Below, piece by piece: positions 46,565 to 55,624 of a stretch of 64,000 nt of DNA. Position 1 is the first letter of the stretch. Every line of letters starts with the position of its first letter. Source of the stretch: Deinococcus psychrotolerans (lineage in GTDB: Bacteria > Deinococcota > Deinococci > Deinococcales > Deinococcaceae); assembly GCF_003860465.1 (NCBI RefSeq), contig NZ_CP034183.1:2311501-2375500 (forward strand). The letters run 5' to 3'. The notes under the pieces were generated by a model. That model did not search any database, was not told the DNA's origin, and saw only the letters and a list, made by a program, of their open reading frames with translations. Both the position numbers and the translations under genes were made by a program.

Positions 46565-47326
46565 GTGAAGTGGACTGGGCTGCTGCCCGCCATGGGTCTG
46601 GGCCTGGCCGCCGCCGCGCTGATTGAAGCCGCCTCGCGGCTGGGCTGGGTCGCGCCCAACTTGCTGCCCGCGCCGAGTCAGGTCTGGGCGGCGCTGCGGC
46701 TCAATGCCGACATCTTGGCGATGCACACCCTGCAAACGCTGGCCGAAACCCTGCTGGGCCTGCTGCTGGCGCTGATTCTGGGGCTGGGCTGTGCGCTGAC
46801 GCTGCGGCGCTCCGCCGGGCTGCGCCGCACCCTGCTGCCCTGGCTGGTGGTTTCGCAGACCATCCCGTTGATCGCGCTCGCGCCGCTGCTGCTGGTCTGG
46901 CTGGGCTTCGGGCTGCTGCCCAAGCTGGTGATGGTCACGCTGTTCTGCTTCTTTCCCATCACAGTGTCTACGCTCGGCGGCCTGATGCAGCCCAACCCGC
47001 AGCTCGAAGACCTGTTTCGCAGCTACGGCGCTTCGGCCTCACAGCGTGACGCTTTGCTGCGTTTCCCGGCGGCCCTGCCTGCTTTTTTTGCGGGCCTGCG
47101 CCTGTCGGCCAGCTACGCTGTGACCGCCGCCATCGTGGGCGAGTACGTCGGCGGCTATGCCGGGCTGGGCATCCTGATTCAGACCAGTGCCAACGCCCGC
47201 GCCACTGCGCTGGTGTTTGCCGCCATCGCCCTGACCGCCCTGTTCAGCGTGCTGCTGGTGGGCCTCGTCTCGCTGCTGGAACGCGCCGCCCTGCGGGGCC
47301 GTCCGCCACTGTCCGACCAATCCTGA
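46565..47326 (+). CDS. thiX: ABC transporter permease for a thiamine precursor (ThiX-like)
   Basis: 253 residues, six to seven spans, with the permease EAA-loop YGASASQRDALLRFPAALPA typical of the SsuC/TauC/ThiX group. Start is GTG 46565, six bases after the upstream stop. Its place between a TenA-like gene and an NMT1/THI5-like binding protein under a TPP riboswitch indicates uptake of a hydroxymethylpyrimidine or aminopyrimidine precursor. No ATPase gene is present in the cluster. Confidence 0.85.
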   Translation: MKWTGLLPAMGLGLAAAALIEAASRLGWVAPNLLPAPSQVWAALRLNADILAMHTLQTLAETLLGLLLALILGLGCALTLRRSAGLRRTLLPWLVVSQTIPLIALAPLLLVWLGFGLLPKLVMVTLFCFFPITVSTLGGLMQPNPQLEDLFRSYGASASQRDALLRFPAALPAFFAGLRLSASYAVTAAIVGEYVGGYAGLGILIQTSANARATALVFAAIALTALFSVLLVGLVSLLERAALRGRPPLSDQS

Positions 47327-47361
47327 AGCTCAAATTTCCGAAGCTCAAAAAGGAACACACC

Positions 47362-48387
47362 ATGACCCTGATTCGCAACACGTTGGCGCTGGCCCTCGGC
47401 CTGAGCCTGTCACTCGGTCAAGCCCAAACGGCCAAGGCCCAAACCACACCGCCCCTCTTGCCGGTGACGCTGGCGCTCGATTGGACGCCCAACGTCAATC
47501 ACATCGGCATTTACGTGGCGCAGCAGCAGGGCTGGTACAAAGCGGCGGGCGTGCAGCTCACCGTTTTGCCCTACGCCTCCACCTCGCCGGAAGTGCTGGT
47601 CACAGCGGGCCGCGCCGACGTGGGCATTTCCGGCGCGGAAAGCGTGACCGCTTCAGCCGCCTCGCAAAGTCCGGTGATCAGTATCGCGGCCATTCTGGCC
47701 AAAAATACCGCCGCCTTCGCGGTGCTCAAGAGTTCGGCGGTGGTGCGGCCCAAGCAGCTCGACGGCAAGATTTACGCGGCCTTCGGTGCGCCCTACGAAA
47801 CTCCGATCATTCAGCGCCTGATTCGCAACGACGGCGGGCAGGGCCAGTTCAAAAGCCCGGTGCTGAGCGCGGGTGGCCTGCCTGCCCTGCTGTCCAAGCG
47901 GGCCGATTTCATGTGGATTTTTGAAGGCACAGAAGGCGTGGAAGCGCGGCTGGCCGGCACGCCGCTGCGGACGTTTTCGCTGACCGCCTACGGCGTGCCG
48001 GATTACTACACGCCGGTTCTGGTGGCTGACCCGGCGCGGCTGTCGGCCAATACGCCCAAGTTGCGGGCCTTTCTGGCGGCCACTGCACGCGGCTACGCCT
48101 ACGCCGAGCGCTACCCTGCCGAAGCCGCCGCGCTGATGCTGGGAGCCGTTCCCAAGGGCACTTTCCCCGATCCGAAGGTACTGACCGAGGGGACGGCCTG
48201 GCTTTCCAGCCATCAGGCGTATGCCCAGTCTGGCCAGCCTTGGGGCCAGCAGACTTTGAAGATGTGGACGGAATATCCGGCCTTTTTGCTGAAGGCGGGC
48301 GCGATCCGGACGCCGGAGGGCAAAGCGGTGAAGCGGCTCGATTTCGCCAGCTTGTTTACCAATAAGCTGCTGCCGCAGGTGAAATAA
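47362..48387 (+). CDS. thiY: Thiamine-precursor binding protein (ThiY/NMT1-THI5-like)
   Basis: 341 residues: signal peptide (TLALALGLSLSLGQAQ), then a periplasmic-binding fold opening LDWTPNVNHIGIYVA, as in ThiY proteins that bind formylaminopyrimidine. Further family features: GRADVGISGAESV and GTEGVEARLAG. AAAAAGGAA lies shortly before the ATG. The stop codon lies within the first copy of a 16-bp tandem repeat (48385-48427). Confidence 0.87.
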   Translation: MTLIRNTLALALGLSLSLGQAQTAKAQTTPPLLPVTLALDWTPNVNHIGIYVAQQQGWYKAAGVQLTVLPYASTSPEVLVTAGRADVGISGAESVTASAASQSPVISIAAILAKNTAAFAVLKSSAVVRPKQLDGKIYAAFGAPYETPIIQRLIRNDGGQGQFKSPVLSAGGLPALLSKRADFMWIFEGTEGVEARLAGTPLRTFSLTAYGVPDYYTPVLVADPARLSANTPKLRAFLAATARGYAYAERYPAEAAALMLGAVPKGTFPDPKVLTEGTAWLSSHQAYAQSGQPWGQQTLKMWTEYPAFLLKAGAIRTPEGKAVKRLDFASLFTNKLLPQVK

Positions 48388-48427
48388 CGGGAGCCGGACA
48401 TAACGGGAGCCGGACATAACGGGAGCT
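48385..48427. repeat. 16-bp tandem repeat, about 2.7 copies
   Basis: TAACGGGAGCCGGACA occurs at 48385-48400 and 48401-48416 exactly, then partially to 48427. It begins at the TAA stop of the binding-protein gene and fills the gap to the nucleoside hydrolase. Confidence 0.9.
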
Positions 48428-48452
48428 GGGCGGCGCTGTGCCATCATTTGGC

Positions 48453-49424
48453 ATGATGCCGCCCCCTGCTGCTCCCCGCCCGGTCATTCTCGACGGCGAC
48501 CCCGGCCACGACGACGCCATCAACATTTTGCTGGCCTGCTCAAGCCCCGAGCTGGAGGTGCTGGGCGTCACCACGACCTACGGTAACGTGGGCCTGGAGC
48601 GCACCACCCAGAATGCCCTAATCGTGCGCGAACTTATCAATCAGACTTCGGGCGCAGATTTCCCGATTTATGCTGGCGCTGACCGCCCGCTGGTCGTCCC
48701 GCGCCTGAGTGCCGAGTCGGTTCACGGCGCAAGCGGGCTGGACGGCCCCGATTTCCCCACGCCCAAGCGGGGAGCCGAAGCGCTGCACGCCGCTGAGTTC
48801 ATCATCCATTCGGTTCGCCAGCGGCCCCACCAAGTCACCTTGCTGCCGACTGGCCCCCTCACCAATCTGGCGCTGGCCCTGCGCCTCGCGCCCGATATCG
48901 CGCCGCTGATCCGTGAAGTCGTCTGGATGGGCGGCAGCTTGGACACCGGCAACTGGACGCCCAGCGCCGAGTTCAATGCCCTGTGTGACCCGCACGCTGC
49001 CCGAATCGTCTTTGAGTGCGCCGCTGAAACGGGTCTCAAGCTGACCATGTTCGGCCTCAACGCCACCCATCAGGCGATTGCCAACCCGGCTCGGGTGGCG
49101 GCTTTTCGGCAGCTCGGCAGCAAAGTGGGCGAGTTTACCGCCGTGTTGCTGGAATTTTTTGCCGAGCACCACCGTGAGCGCTACGGCTGGGACGGCGGAG
49201 CACTCCACGACCCGATGACGGCGGCGTATTTGATTGCGCCCGATTTGTTTGAGGTTCAGGCCATGCGGGTAGACATTGACATTTCTGATGGCCTCAGCGC
49301 GGGCCGGACGGTGTGTGACGTGTGGCGCGTGACCGGCCAGCCGCCGAACGCAGATGTGGCCCTCAAGGTCAACGCTGACGGCTTTTTCAATTTGTTGGTG
49401 GAAAGGATAGCCCGTTACCGCTGA
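48453..49424 (+). CDS. Nucleoside hydrolase (inosine-uridine preferring type)
   Basis: 323 residues. The calcium-binding N-terminal motif is DGDPGHDDAINILLA; further family motifs are LLPTGPLTNLALAL, VWMGGS, AEFNALCDPHAAR and HDPMTAAYL. It splits ribonucleosides to base and ribose, which fits the ribokinase elsewhere in the window. It follows the thiamine-precursor genes after the tandem repeat, so co-transcription is possible but not shown. ATG 48453 or the next codon is the start; the frame's GTG at 48438 is less likely. Confidence 0.9.
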   Translation: MMPPPAAPRPVILDGDPGHDDAINILLACSSPELEVLGVTTTYGNVGLERTTQNALIVRELINQTSGADFPIYAGADRPLVVPRLSAESVHGASGLDGPDFPTPKRGAEALHAAEFIIHSVRQRPHQVTLLPTGPLTNLALALRLAPDIAPLIREVVWMGGSLDTGNWTPSAEFNALCDPHAARIVFECAAETGLKLTMFGLNATHQAIANPARVAAFRQLGSKVGEFTAVLLEFFAEHHRERYGWDGGALHDPMTAAYLIAPDLFEVQAMRVDIDISDGLSAGRTVCDVWRVTGQPPNADVALKVNADGFFNLLVERIARYR

Positions 49425-49472
49425 CTGGCCCGCCGTGAAGCGCGTCTCACCGTTTCCCCCTAGACTTGGCGC

Positions 49473-50849
49473 GTGACCGACTCGGCCCGATTGCGTTTTT
49501 TGCACACCCTTCGCTTCCGGCTGGCGCTGCTGTATACCCTGCTGGCGCTGCTGGTGGTGGGTCTGGTCAGTGCGCTGATTACCGCCAAGCTGCTCAGCGA
49601 CCTCGATGCGCAGTTTCAGGCCCGCCTCGACGAACGCGCTGACCGACTCGCTGAGGCTTTTGGCAGCGGTAGTAGCGGGCTGGGCAAACCCGCCACGCCC
49701 AGCGGCGGCTACGCCATGATCGTGGACAGCGGTGGCAAAGTGACGTATGCCAACGCGGGTGTCAAGGTTTACGAAAACTCGCCGTTTCCCTTCGGGGGCA
49801 AAACAGAGGTGCTGATTCAAGATTTGCTGGTTCGCACCGCCACCCGTGAACTGAGAGGCTACGGCGACGGCAAAAGCTTTATCTGGGTCGGCCTGCCCGA
49901 GGACGCGCTGGTTCAGGCCCGCCAAAGTGCCTGGCGGCTGCTGTGGATAGCTGTTTTGACCGCGCCGGCTTTGATGCTGCTGCTCGGTTGGTTGGTGGGC
50001 CGCCGCGCTCTGGGCGGATTGGGCCGCGCCGCTCAACTGGCTGACCGCATCGATCCGGCCCAAACGGTCATGCCGCTTCCGCTCCCGCAGCAGCAAGACG
50101 AGGTCTACCGCCTGCTGACCGCCATCAACCGTCTCCTGGCCCGCATCGAAATGCAGCAGGGCCGCGAAAAGCAGCTTCTGGGCCAGATCGTCCACGAACT
50201 CGGCGCTCCGCTGACCGTGCTGCGGGCTTCTCTGGGTCAGGCCACCCAGCGCACCGGAGACGCCGACGTGGCCCGCGCCGCGCTGGTGGCCGACGAACTG
50301 ACCTTCACCACCCAAGATTTGATGCAACTGGCACGCGGTCAGCTCGAAATGAAATTGGTTTGGCATTTTATTCCGGCTGGCACTTTACAGGGGCGCTTAG
50401 ACCGCTTGGTGGCGGGCACGACCTTCAGCGGCGACTGGCAACGCGGCATGGTGCTGTGTGACCCAGACCGGCTGACTCAGGCGCTGCGCAACCTGCTGGC
50501 CAATGCGCGGCGGGCGGCGGGAGCGGCAGGCTGGGTAGAGATCCACCTCAGCGAAACGCCGCAGCAGGTGCGCTTTACGGTGCGCGACTCTGGCCCCGGC
50601 CTTCCTGCCGAGCTGGGCGAGAGCATTTTCGATCCGTTCGTCAGCGGCGCGGGCAGCAGTGGGCTGGGCCTCAGCGTCTCGCGCCAGATTGCCCAGGCGC
50701 ACGGCGGCGAGCTGAGCGGCGGCAACCATCCGCAGGGCGGCGCGGCCTTTACCCTGACTCTGCCGGGGCCGGAACTGGGCGACGACTTTGCGGAAGAAGA
50801 CAGCGCCGAGTGGGAAGAGGACGGCATCATCAAACCAAAACCCAGCTAA
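49473..50849 (+). CDS. Sensor histidine kinase
   Basis: 458 residues: first span (about 16-38), extracytoplasmic sensor of roughly 110 residues, second span (152-175), HAMP-like linker, dimerisation helix with His241 in [14 protein letters not shown], and the ATPase domain with [21 protein letters not shown] and [11 protein letters not shown]. Phosphorylates a response regulator; none is adjacent. TAGACT (49461-49466) is exactly six bases before GTG 49473. Ends in an acidic tail. Confidence 0.93.
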   Translation: MTDSARLRFLHTLRFRLALLYTLLALLVVGLVSALITAKLLSDLDAQFQARLDERADRLAEAFGSGSSGLGKPATPSGGYAMIVDSGGKVTYANAGVKVYENSPFPFGGKTEVLIQDLLVRTATRELRGYGDGKSFIWVGLPEDALVQARQSAWRLLWIAVLTAPALMLLLGWLVGRRALGGLGRAAQLADRIDPAQTVMPLPLPQQQDEVYRLLTAINRLLARIEMQQGREKQLLGQIVHELGAPLTVLRASLGQATQRTGDADVARAALVADELTFTTQDLMQLARGQLEMKLVWHFIPAGTLQGRLDRLVAGTTFSGDWQRGMVLCDPDRLTQALRNLLANARRAAGAAGWVEIHLSETPQQVRFTVRDSGPGLPAELGESIFDPFVSGAGSSGLGLSVSRQIAQAHGGELSGGNHPQGGAAFTLTLPGPELGDDFAEEDSAEWEEDGIIKPKPS

Positions 50850-51263
50850 ACCAGAGCACAGCTCAATCAAAACCCAGTCAAATCAAAATCTAACCAGGCC
50901 AGAACCTAAACGCCTCCTGCCTTTACAAAAGCTTAAGATTGTCAGGTGCCCTTCCCATAAGCTTAAATCCAGTCAGCGGTCAGTCGAGCGGCTGGTGGGT
51001 GATCGAGCGTCCTTATTCATCAAGCGTTTTTGCTGAAAGGCAGTGCTGTTTGTCAGCTGAACAAAAGTCATTTTGCGTGTCGGGCTTGTCATTGCCATGT
51101 AAGGCGTTTTTTTTATACTGAATCTCAGACCTTGCTCACGCGCTGGGAAACCTGCTGCCGCTTATTCCCAGCCGCGTTTTCTAAAACTGCCTTCACTCTG
51201 GCAAATTTCCCTTTTGCCGCTTGCCACTGCTCTACAATCCAATCTCAAGAAGTGAGGGCTGCT
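50850..51263. other. Long intergenic region upstream of the DUF4388/roadblock gene
   Basis: About 410 bp. Codon pattern is poor; the in-frame extension of the next gene through 51030 is Cys-rich and not protein-like. An AT-richer stretch holds the near-repeat AAGCTTAAGATT / AAGCTTAAATCC. TACAAT at 51233-51238 is a plausible -10 for the next gene. Nothing else recognised. Confidence 0.5.
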
Positions 51264-52616
51264 GTGCTTCAAGGCCGCGACTTCATTTCCCCCCAACTCA
51301 GTGTCGGCGGCCCCGCCAAAGGAGGTGAAGTTATCCTTGCCCGTGTAGAAACCAAAAAATTCCTGCTGCTGCTGACCCAGCAAGCGCCGCAGCTCGAAAA
51401 AGATTTACGGCGGTACAGCCGTGAGTCGGTCAAGTGGCGCATCGAAACGACGGGCAGTGTGGCCGCCGTGATGAGCGCTTACGAGAGCTTCCCGCCGGAT
51501 TTGGTGGTGCTTGATCCCGCTTTGCTTGAGGGCAGCGTCGAGAGCTTGCTCGAACATGCCAAGCGCAATTGGCCGCGCACCTTCTTTTTGCTGCTGTCTG
51601 ATCGGCCCGAAGCCGACTTTCAAGCGGTCTTCGAGCGCTTTGGCAGCTTGCCGATCATCGCGCCCGAGAGCGCTTTGAGCGTCAGCAAAGCCATCGAAAA
51701 AGAAATGGTCGGCCTGGTCAACGGCACCCTGCGCGGCCTGATGCTCTCCAGCTTTTTGCAGATGATGGAGTGGGAAGCCAAAAGCGTTTCGATTCATGTT
51801 TCTGCGGCGGAGAAGTGGGGCCGCATCCATTTGTACAAGGGCAAGTTTGTCAGCGCTTATGTTCACCGCCAAGAACTCAGCAACAAACAAGCCGCTATTG
51901 AAATCATGATGTGGGACAACATTTCAATTGCGGTGGAGCGCTCCTATCACAACCACAACAACCAACCGACTTTGCCGCTGTCTTCTTTGCTGATGGACGC
52001 GATGGTTAAAAAAGACGAAGAAGCGATGGCTCCCGCCCCGCCAGAACAGAACAATGAGCCAGATGCAGAGGCAACCAGTAATCTGGATATCTTCAGCGAA
52101 GACGCCTTTGACGATCCTCCTGAATTTGAATTCGACGACGCCATTGCCGTTTCTGAAGAGATCGATGAAGACGAAATGGGCCTTTATATTATTCAGACTT
52201 CCGTGCCCAGTTCTATTTCAGTGCCGAGCAAGGAAATTGAGAAGAAGTTGCTCGGCAAACCCAACAGCCGCGACATCCTGGTGGGCGATATTTTATCGAT
52301 TGACGGTGCGGTGGCGGCGGCCTTGGTGGATTACAGCAGCGGCATGGCGCTGGACATGGTCGGCAGCGGCATCGACTTGGAACTGGCCGGAGCCGGAACC
52401 ACCGAAGTGGTCAGGGCACAAAAGCGCTCGATGGAACTGCTCGGCATTGAGGGCCAGATCGAAGACATGATGGTGACTCTGGAACAGCAGTACCACCTGC
52501 TGTATATCTTGCCGGGAACCACTTTGTTTTTGTATGTGGTGCTGCGCAAAGAGCAGGCCAATCTGGCAATGGCCCGCTATAAACTCAAGGCGGCGGCGGC
52601 GCAGCTCCAACTCTGA
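51264..52616 (+). CDS. Receiver-like / DUF4388 / roadblock-LC7 protein
   Basis: 450 residues. About 25-150: a receiver-like fold with VVLDPALLEG but without a full acidic pocket. About 155-235: DUF4388 (PatA-type) with GTLRGLMLSSFLQMMEWE and GRIHLYKGKFVSAYV. An acidic linker of about 60 residues follows. Final 120 residues: roadblock/LC7 domain (RDILVGDILSIDGAVAAALV to the C-terminus), as in MglB-type regulators of small GTPases. Start GTG 51264 is preferred (GAGGG five bases upstream, -10 TACAAT at 51233). Likely a cell-polarity, motility or signalling scaffold. Confidence 0.8.
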   Translation: MLQGRDFISPQLSVGGPAKGGEVILARVETKKFLLLLTQQAPQLEKDLRRYSRESVKWRIETTGSVAAVMSAYESFPPDLVVLDPALLEGSVESLLEHAKRNWPRTFFLLLSDRPEADFQAVFERFGSLPIIAPESALSVSKAIEKEMVGLVNGTLRGLMLSSFLQMMEWEAKSVSIHVSAAEKWGRIHLYKGKFVSAYVHRQELSNKQAAIEIMMWDNISIAVERSYHNHNNQPTLPLSSLLMDAMVKKDEEAMAPAPPEQNNEPDAEATSNLDIFSEDAFDDPPEFEFDDAIAVSEEIDEDEMGLYIIQTSVPSSISVPSKEIEKKLLGKPNSRDILVGDILSIDGAVAAALVDYSSGMALDMVGSGIDLELAGAGTTEVVRAQKRSMELLGIEGQIEDMMVTLEQQYHLLYILPGTTLFLYVVLRKEQANLAMARYKLKAAAAQLQL

Positions 52617-52694
52617 GTTGATACGGTCTCTGGGTTGACTCGGCCTTTAGCGTCCGCACACCCCACTTTCTCTGCGGCGTGCTGCAATACAGCC

Positions 52695-52961
52695 ATGACC
52701 GGACACACCAGTGATGAGCAGTTTGACCGCGCTCCCGAAACACGCGGCACCGATTCGGAGAGTGCCACCAAGACCCCCAACCAAAACCGGGGCGTGATTC
52801 AGGACTCACCGGGCAACCCCGATCTGGGCTTTGAGAGTGACGCGGGCGGCGAGGGCAACCTGACCGACGCCGAGATGCCGGAAGGCTGGACGCCGCCAGC
52901 AGACCCCGAAATCCCGCGTGATTATCCGGTGTCTCCTGACGACGCCTCAAGCGACATGTAG
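52695..52961 (+). CDS. Small acidic disordered protein, 88 aa
   Basis: Rich in Asp, Glu, Pro, Ser and Gly with no hydrophobic core, for example NPDLGFESDAGGEGNLTDAE and PPADPEIPRDYPVSPDD, so probably intrinsically disordered. Codon usage matches the genome. ATG 52695 is chosen over the frame's start at 52635. Convergent with the FKBP gene; a shared hairpin lies between them. Function unknown; hydrophilic proteins of this kind can relate to desiccation tolerance, but that is speculation. Confidence 0.6.
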   Translation: MTGHTSDEQFDRAPETRGTDSESATKTPNQNRGVIQDSPGNPDLGFESDAGGEGNLTDAEMPEGWTPPADPEIPRDYPVSPDDASSDM

Positions 52962-52990
52962 ATCACCGAGCGTTAAATCATAAGAAAACA

Positions 52991-53019
52991 CCGCCGAACG
53001 CTTGGATAAGGTTCGGCGG
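52991..53019. terminator. Hairpin between convergent genes (FKBP side)
   Basis: CCGCCGAAC (52991-52999) pairs perfectly with GTTCGGCGG (53011-53019). On the minus strand it is followed by TGTTTTCTTA, a reasonable terminator for the FKBP gene; on the plus strand the tail is CGTTGTGTTT. Confidence 0.75.
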
Positions 53020-53039
53020 CGTTGTGTTTGGGCAGCAAT

Positions 53040-53375
53040 TTAGCGGGCGTCCACCAGTTCCACGTCAAAGATCAGGGTGGCGTTGGGCGGAATGACTCCA
53101 CCTGCGCCGCGTGCGCCGTAGCCGAGGCTGGGCGGAATGGTCAGCTTGGCCTTGTCGCCGACATTCATCTGTGAGATGCCGTCATCCCAGCCCTGAATGA
53201 CCTGGCCCACGCCGAGCTGAAACTCAATCGGCTCGCCCCTATCGCGGCTGCTGTCGAACTTGGTGCCGTTTTCCAGCGTGCCGGTGTAATGCACCTTGAC
53301 CATCTGGCCCTTCTTGGCGGGTGCGCCGTTGCCTTCGTGGTACTTGTCGATCTGGAGTTCAGTGGGATTCGTCAT
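53040..53375 (-). CDS. FKBP-type peptidyl-prolyl isomerase
   Basis: 111 residues, a single cytosolic FKBP domain without chaperone insert: VKVHYTGTLENGTKFDSS, QVIQGWDDGISQMNVGDKA and TIPPSLGYG are the canonical catalytic-pocket segments, ending NATLIFDVELVD. Catalyses prolyl cis-trans isomerisation. TAGGCT on the minus strand lies seven bases before the ATG, consistent with a leaderless message. Confidence 0.95.
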   Translation of the reverse strand: MTNPTELQIDKYHEGNGAPAKKGQMVKVHYTGTLENGTKFDSSRDRGEPIEFQLGVGQVIQGWDDGISQMNVGDKAKLTIPPSLGYGARGAGGVIPPNATLIFDVELVDAR

Positions 53376-53431
53376 GCTCCAGAGCCTAACAAACCCCCGG
53401 CATCCAAACCTGAGATAAAGCTGAAGGATTG

Positions 53432-53478
53432 GTGTAACTGCTTAGCGCAAGGACGGTTCTCGCGCTAAGCAGTTACAC
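53432..53478. repeat. Perfect 17-bp inverted repeat
   Basis: GTGTAACTGCTTAGCGC (53432-53448) and its exact complement GCGCTAAGCAGTTACAC (53462-53478) flank a 13-base loop, with no T run. It lies at the left end of the AT-rich ankyrin segment, beside a 9-bp direct repeat (AGGATTGGT at 53425-53433, again at 54066-54074). Confidence 0.85.
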
Positions 53479-53515
53479 GGAATATAAGACCAATTGAATT
53501 CAGACGCTACAAAAT

Positions 53516-53980
53516 TTATATCTCATTAGAGATTATTAAGTCGAACGCATATTTTGACAGCAAGTTTGCTTCTTGTAAGTATAATGCGTTTTTTCTAAAT
53601 TCACGACCAATATTGTCAACATACATGGTGATCGCACCTTTCTCAAGAAGAAGTCTTATCAATGCAGTATTGTCTCCGAGCGTTGCCCACCATATTGCGG
53701 TTTTCCCGTCTTTATCTAAGGCATTCACACTTGCCCCTAGTTCAATTAATTCGCTGGAAAAGTCGGCTGTCTTCCTATAAATCCATGGAGCGTTATGACC
53801 TTCACGCTGCGACGGTTCAAGATATTTATCGGATGGTGTTAATAGGGCTATCTGGTGCAATACAGGGCGGCCATCGAATATTGGTGCATTTAGATCTATT
53901 AGGTCATCGCTGATTTCATTGTTCCAATCGCGTAAAAACTTTCTTATTGGTTCAGGGATTTCCTTCAAAATGTGTTTCAT
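53516..53980 (-). CDS. Ankyrin-repeat-like protein in an AT-rich segment
   Basis: About 154 residues from ATG 53980 (a start at 54025 is also open). Ankyrin-type helical pairs appear as DLNAPIFDGRPVLHQIALL and SSELIELGASVNALDKDGK with TAIWWATLGDNTALIRLLLEKGA. The gene is conspicuously AT-rich with codons unlike its neighbours, and no Shine-Dalgarno is obvious. It is bounded by 9-bp direct repeats and near-inverted GAATAAGACCAAT copies, so it looks acquired. Likely a protein-binding module; partner unknown. Confidence 0.75.
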   Translation of the reverse strand: MKHILKEIPEPIRKFLRDWNNEISDDLIDLNAPIFDGRPVLHQIALLTPSDKYLEPSQREGHNAPWIYRKTADFSSELIELGASVNALDKDGKTAIWWATLGDNTALIRLLLEKGAITMYVDNIGREFRKNALYLQEANLLSKYAFDLIISNEI

Positions 53981-54089
53981 ATTATTTGGTGTCCGTTCAG
54001 CATGTTTACGCCGTGAAATCCACATAGTGTAAGGATTCCATACAGTATTGCCCCCTAAACGTTAGAGGATTGGTCTTATTCGGCCAGCC

Positions 54090-55541
54090 TTACTCGGCTT
54101 GGCCCACCCCTCTGCTCACCTCGTCCACTTCGCCCGGCGGTTTGCCTCCGGCGAAATGGGTCTGCTCCAAGTTAACTGCGCCGCGCCTCGGTACCCGGTC
54201 GGCAACTCGGCCACGCTCGGCCAGAATCGGCAGAAATTCGTCCATCACCTGCGCTTCGCCGTGAACCAGCCAGATGTGGGCCTGGCCGGTGGTGTCCAGC
54301 CAACTTAGGAGGTCGTCCTGGTCGGCGTGGGCCGAGAAGCCGCCGATGGTGTGGACGTGCGCCTTGACAGCCACGTCTTCACCGAGCAGATGCACGTGGT
54401 CTGCGCCCGCCACGATGCGCCCGCCGAGGCTGCTGGGCGACTGATAGCTGACAATGACGAGGCTGGTGCTGGGCTTCCAGAGCTGGTGCTTGAGGTGGTG
54501 CTGGATGCGCCCGCCGGACATCATGCCGTTGCCCGCGATGATGATGGCCGCGCCGTCATAGCGGTTGATGCGCTGCGACTCGGCGCTGCTGGTCACGACG
54601 TGCAGGGTGGAAGGCTTGAATGGGTCTTGGCCGCTCCGGAGGGCTTCGCGGACTTTGGGAATGAGTTCGTCGCCGAATTCGAAGTATTCGTGGGTGGCCC
54701 GCGCCGCCATCGGGGAGTCGAGAAAGATCGGCACACGCGGCACGTCTCCGGCGTCCATCAGGGTTTTGAGGTAATACAAGATCGCCTGCGCCCGCTCGAT
54801 GGCAAAACTCGGAATCAGGATTTTGCCGCCGAGCCGTACGCTCTGATTGAGCACGTCTCTGAACTCGGCCAGCGTCTCGGCCAAGGGGCGGTGGGTGCGG
54901 TTGGCGTAGGTGGTTTCGATCAGCACCGCGTCGGCTTCCGGCGGCGGCGTGAAGTCTTGCTGGAGGCCGCTTTCGCGGTTGCCGAGGTCGCCGGAGCAGA
55001 TCACCCGGCCTTCTGACGAGTCGAGAATCAGGTAAGCGCTGCCGAGGATGTGTCCGGCCCGCTCGGCCCGCACCTTGACTTGCCCCACCGTGAGGGTCTG
55101 GCCGAATTCCAGCAGGGGGCGCATCAGCGCGACGGTTCGGTGAACGTCTTCCTCGTCATAGAGGGGTTGCGGCACGTCCGCCTCGCGGTTCATCCGGCGT
55201 GCCCGCTGAACGTCTTGCTTGTAGCCTTCCACCTGCAAGCGGGCGCTGTCGAGCAGCACGGTTTCGGCCAGCTTGAGGGTCGGCGGGGTGCAGTAGATCG
55301 GGCCTTTGTAGCCGCGCCGAATCAGCAGCGGCAGCCGCCCGACGTGATCGAGGTGGGCGTGGGTCAGCAGCACCGCCGAGAGGTCGCCCGCCTCAAAGGG
55401 AAAGGCTTCGCGGTTGCGGGCCTCCAAGTGCTCGTCGCCCTGAAACAGGCCGCAGTCGACGAGCAGCCGCTGGCCGCCGAGCGTGAGCAGATGACAGCTT
55501 CCGGTGACGGTTCCGGCTGCGCCCAGACTTTGCAGATTCAT
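54090..55541 (-). CDS. MBL-fold beta-CASP RNA-processing hydrolase
   Basis: 483 residues. Metallo-beta-lactamase motif HAHLDH at 61-66, a beta-CASP insertion with [14 protein letters not shown] and [12 protein letters not shown], then the C-terminal metal motifs including [16 protein letters not shown], as in CPSF73/YSH1-like and archaeal-type RNA nucleases. Predicted endo- or exoribonuclease. The ATG at 55541 is chosen because TACAAT on the minus strand ends five bases upstream and the N-terminus [19 protein letters not shown] is canonical; the frame's start at 55568 is rejected. Confidence 0.92.
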   Translation of the reverse strand: MNLQSLGAAGTVTGSCHLLTLGGQRLLVDCGLFQGDEHLEARNREAFPFEAGDLSAVLLTHAHLDHVGRLPLLIRRGYKGPIYCTPPTLKLAETVLLDSARLQVEGYKQDVQRARRMNREADVPQPLYDEEDVHRTVALMRPLLEFGQTLTVGQVKVRAERAGHILGSAYLILDSSEGRVICSGDLGNRESGLQQDFTPPPEADAVLIETTYANRTHRPLAETLAEFRDVLNQSVRLGGKILIPSFAIERAQAILYYLKTLMDAGDVPRVPIFLDSPMAARATHEYFEFGDELIPKVREALRSGQDPFKPSTLHVVTSSAESQRINRYDGAAIIIAGNGMMSGGRIQHHLKHQLWKPSTSLVIVSYQSPSSLGGRIVAGADHVHLLGEDVAVKAHVHTIGGFSAHADQDDLLSWLDTTGQAHIWLVHGEAQVMDEFLPILAERGRVADRVPRRGAVNLEQTHFAGGKPPGEVDEVSRGVGQAE

Positions 55542-55624
55542 GGGGCATTGTAAGCTCTGTACCCTCACCCAGAAACACCCCGCGAGCCTGCGCCCTTGCC
55601 CCCATCCCCTAAACTGTATCCATT

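Noticed and set aside
51030..51263. N-terminal extension of the DUF4388/roadblock frame
   Set aside because: Cys- and Phe-rich, not protein-like, and upstream of a better -10 and GAGGG-GTG start.
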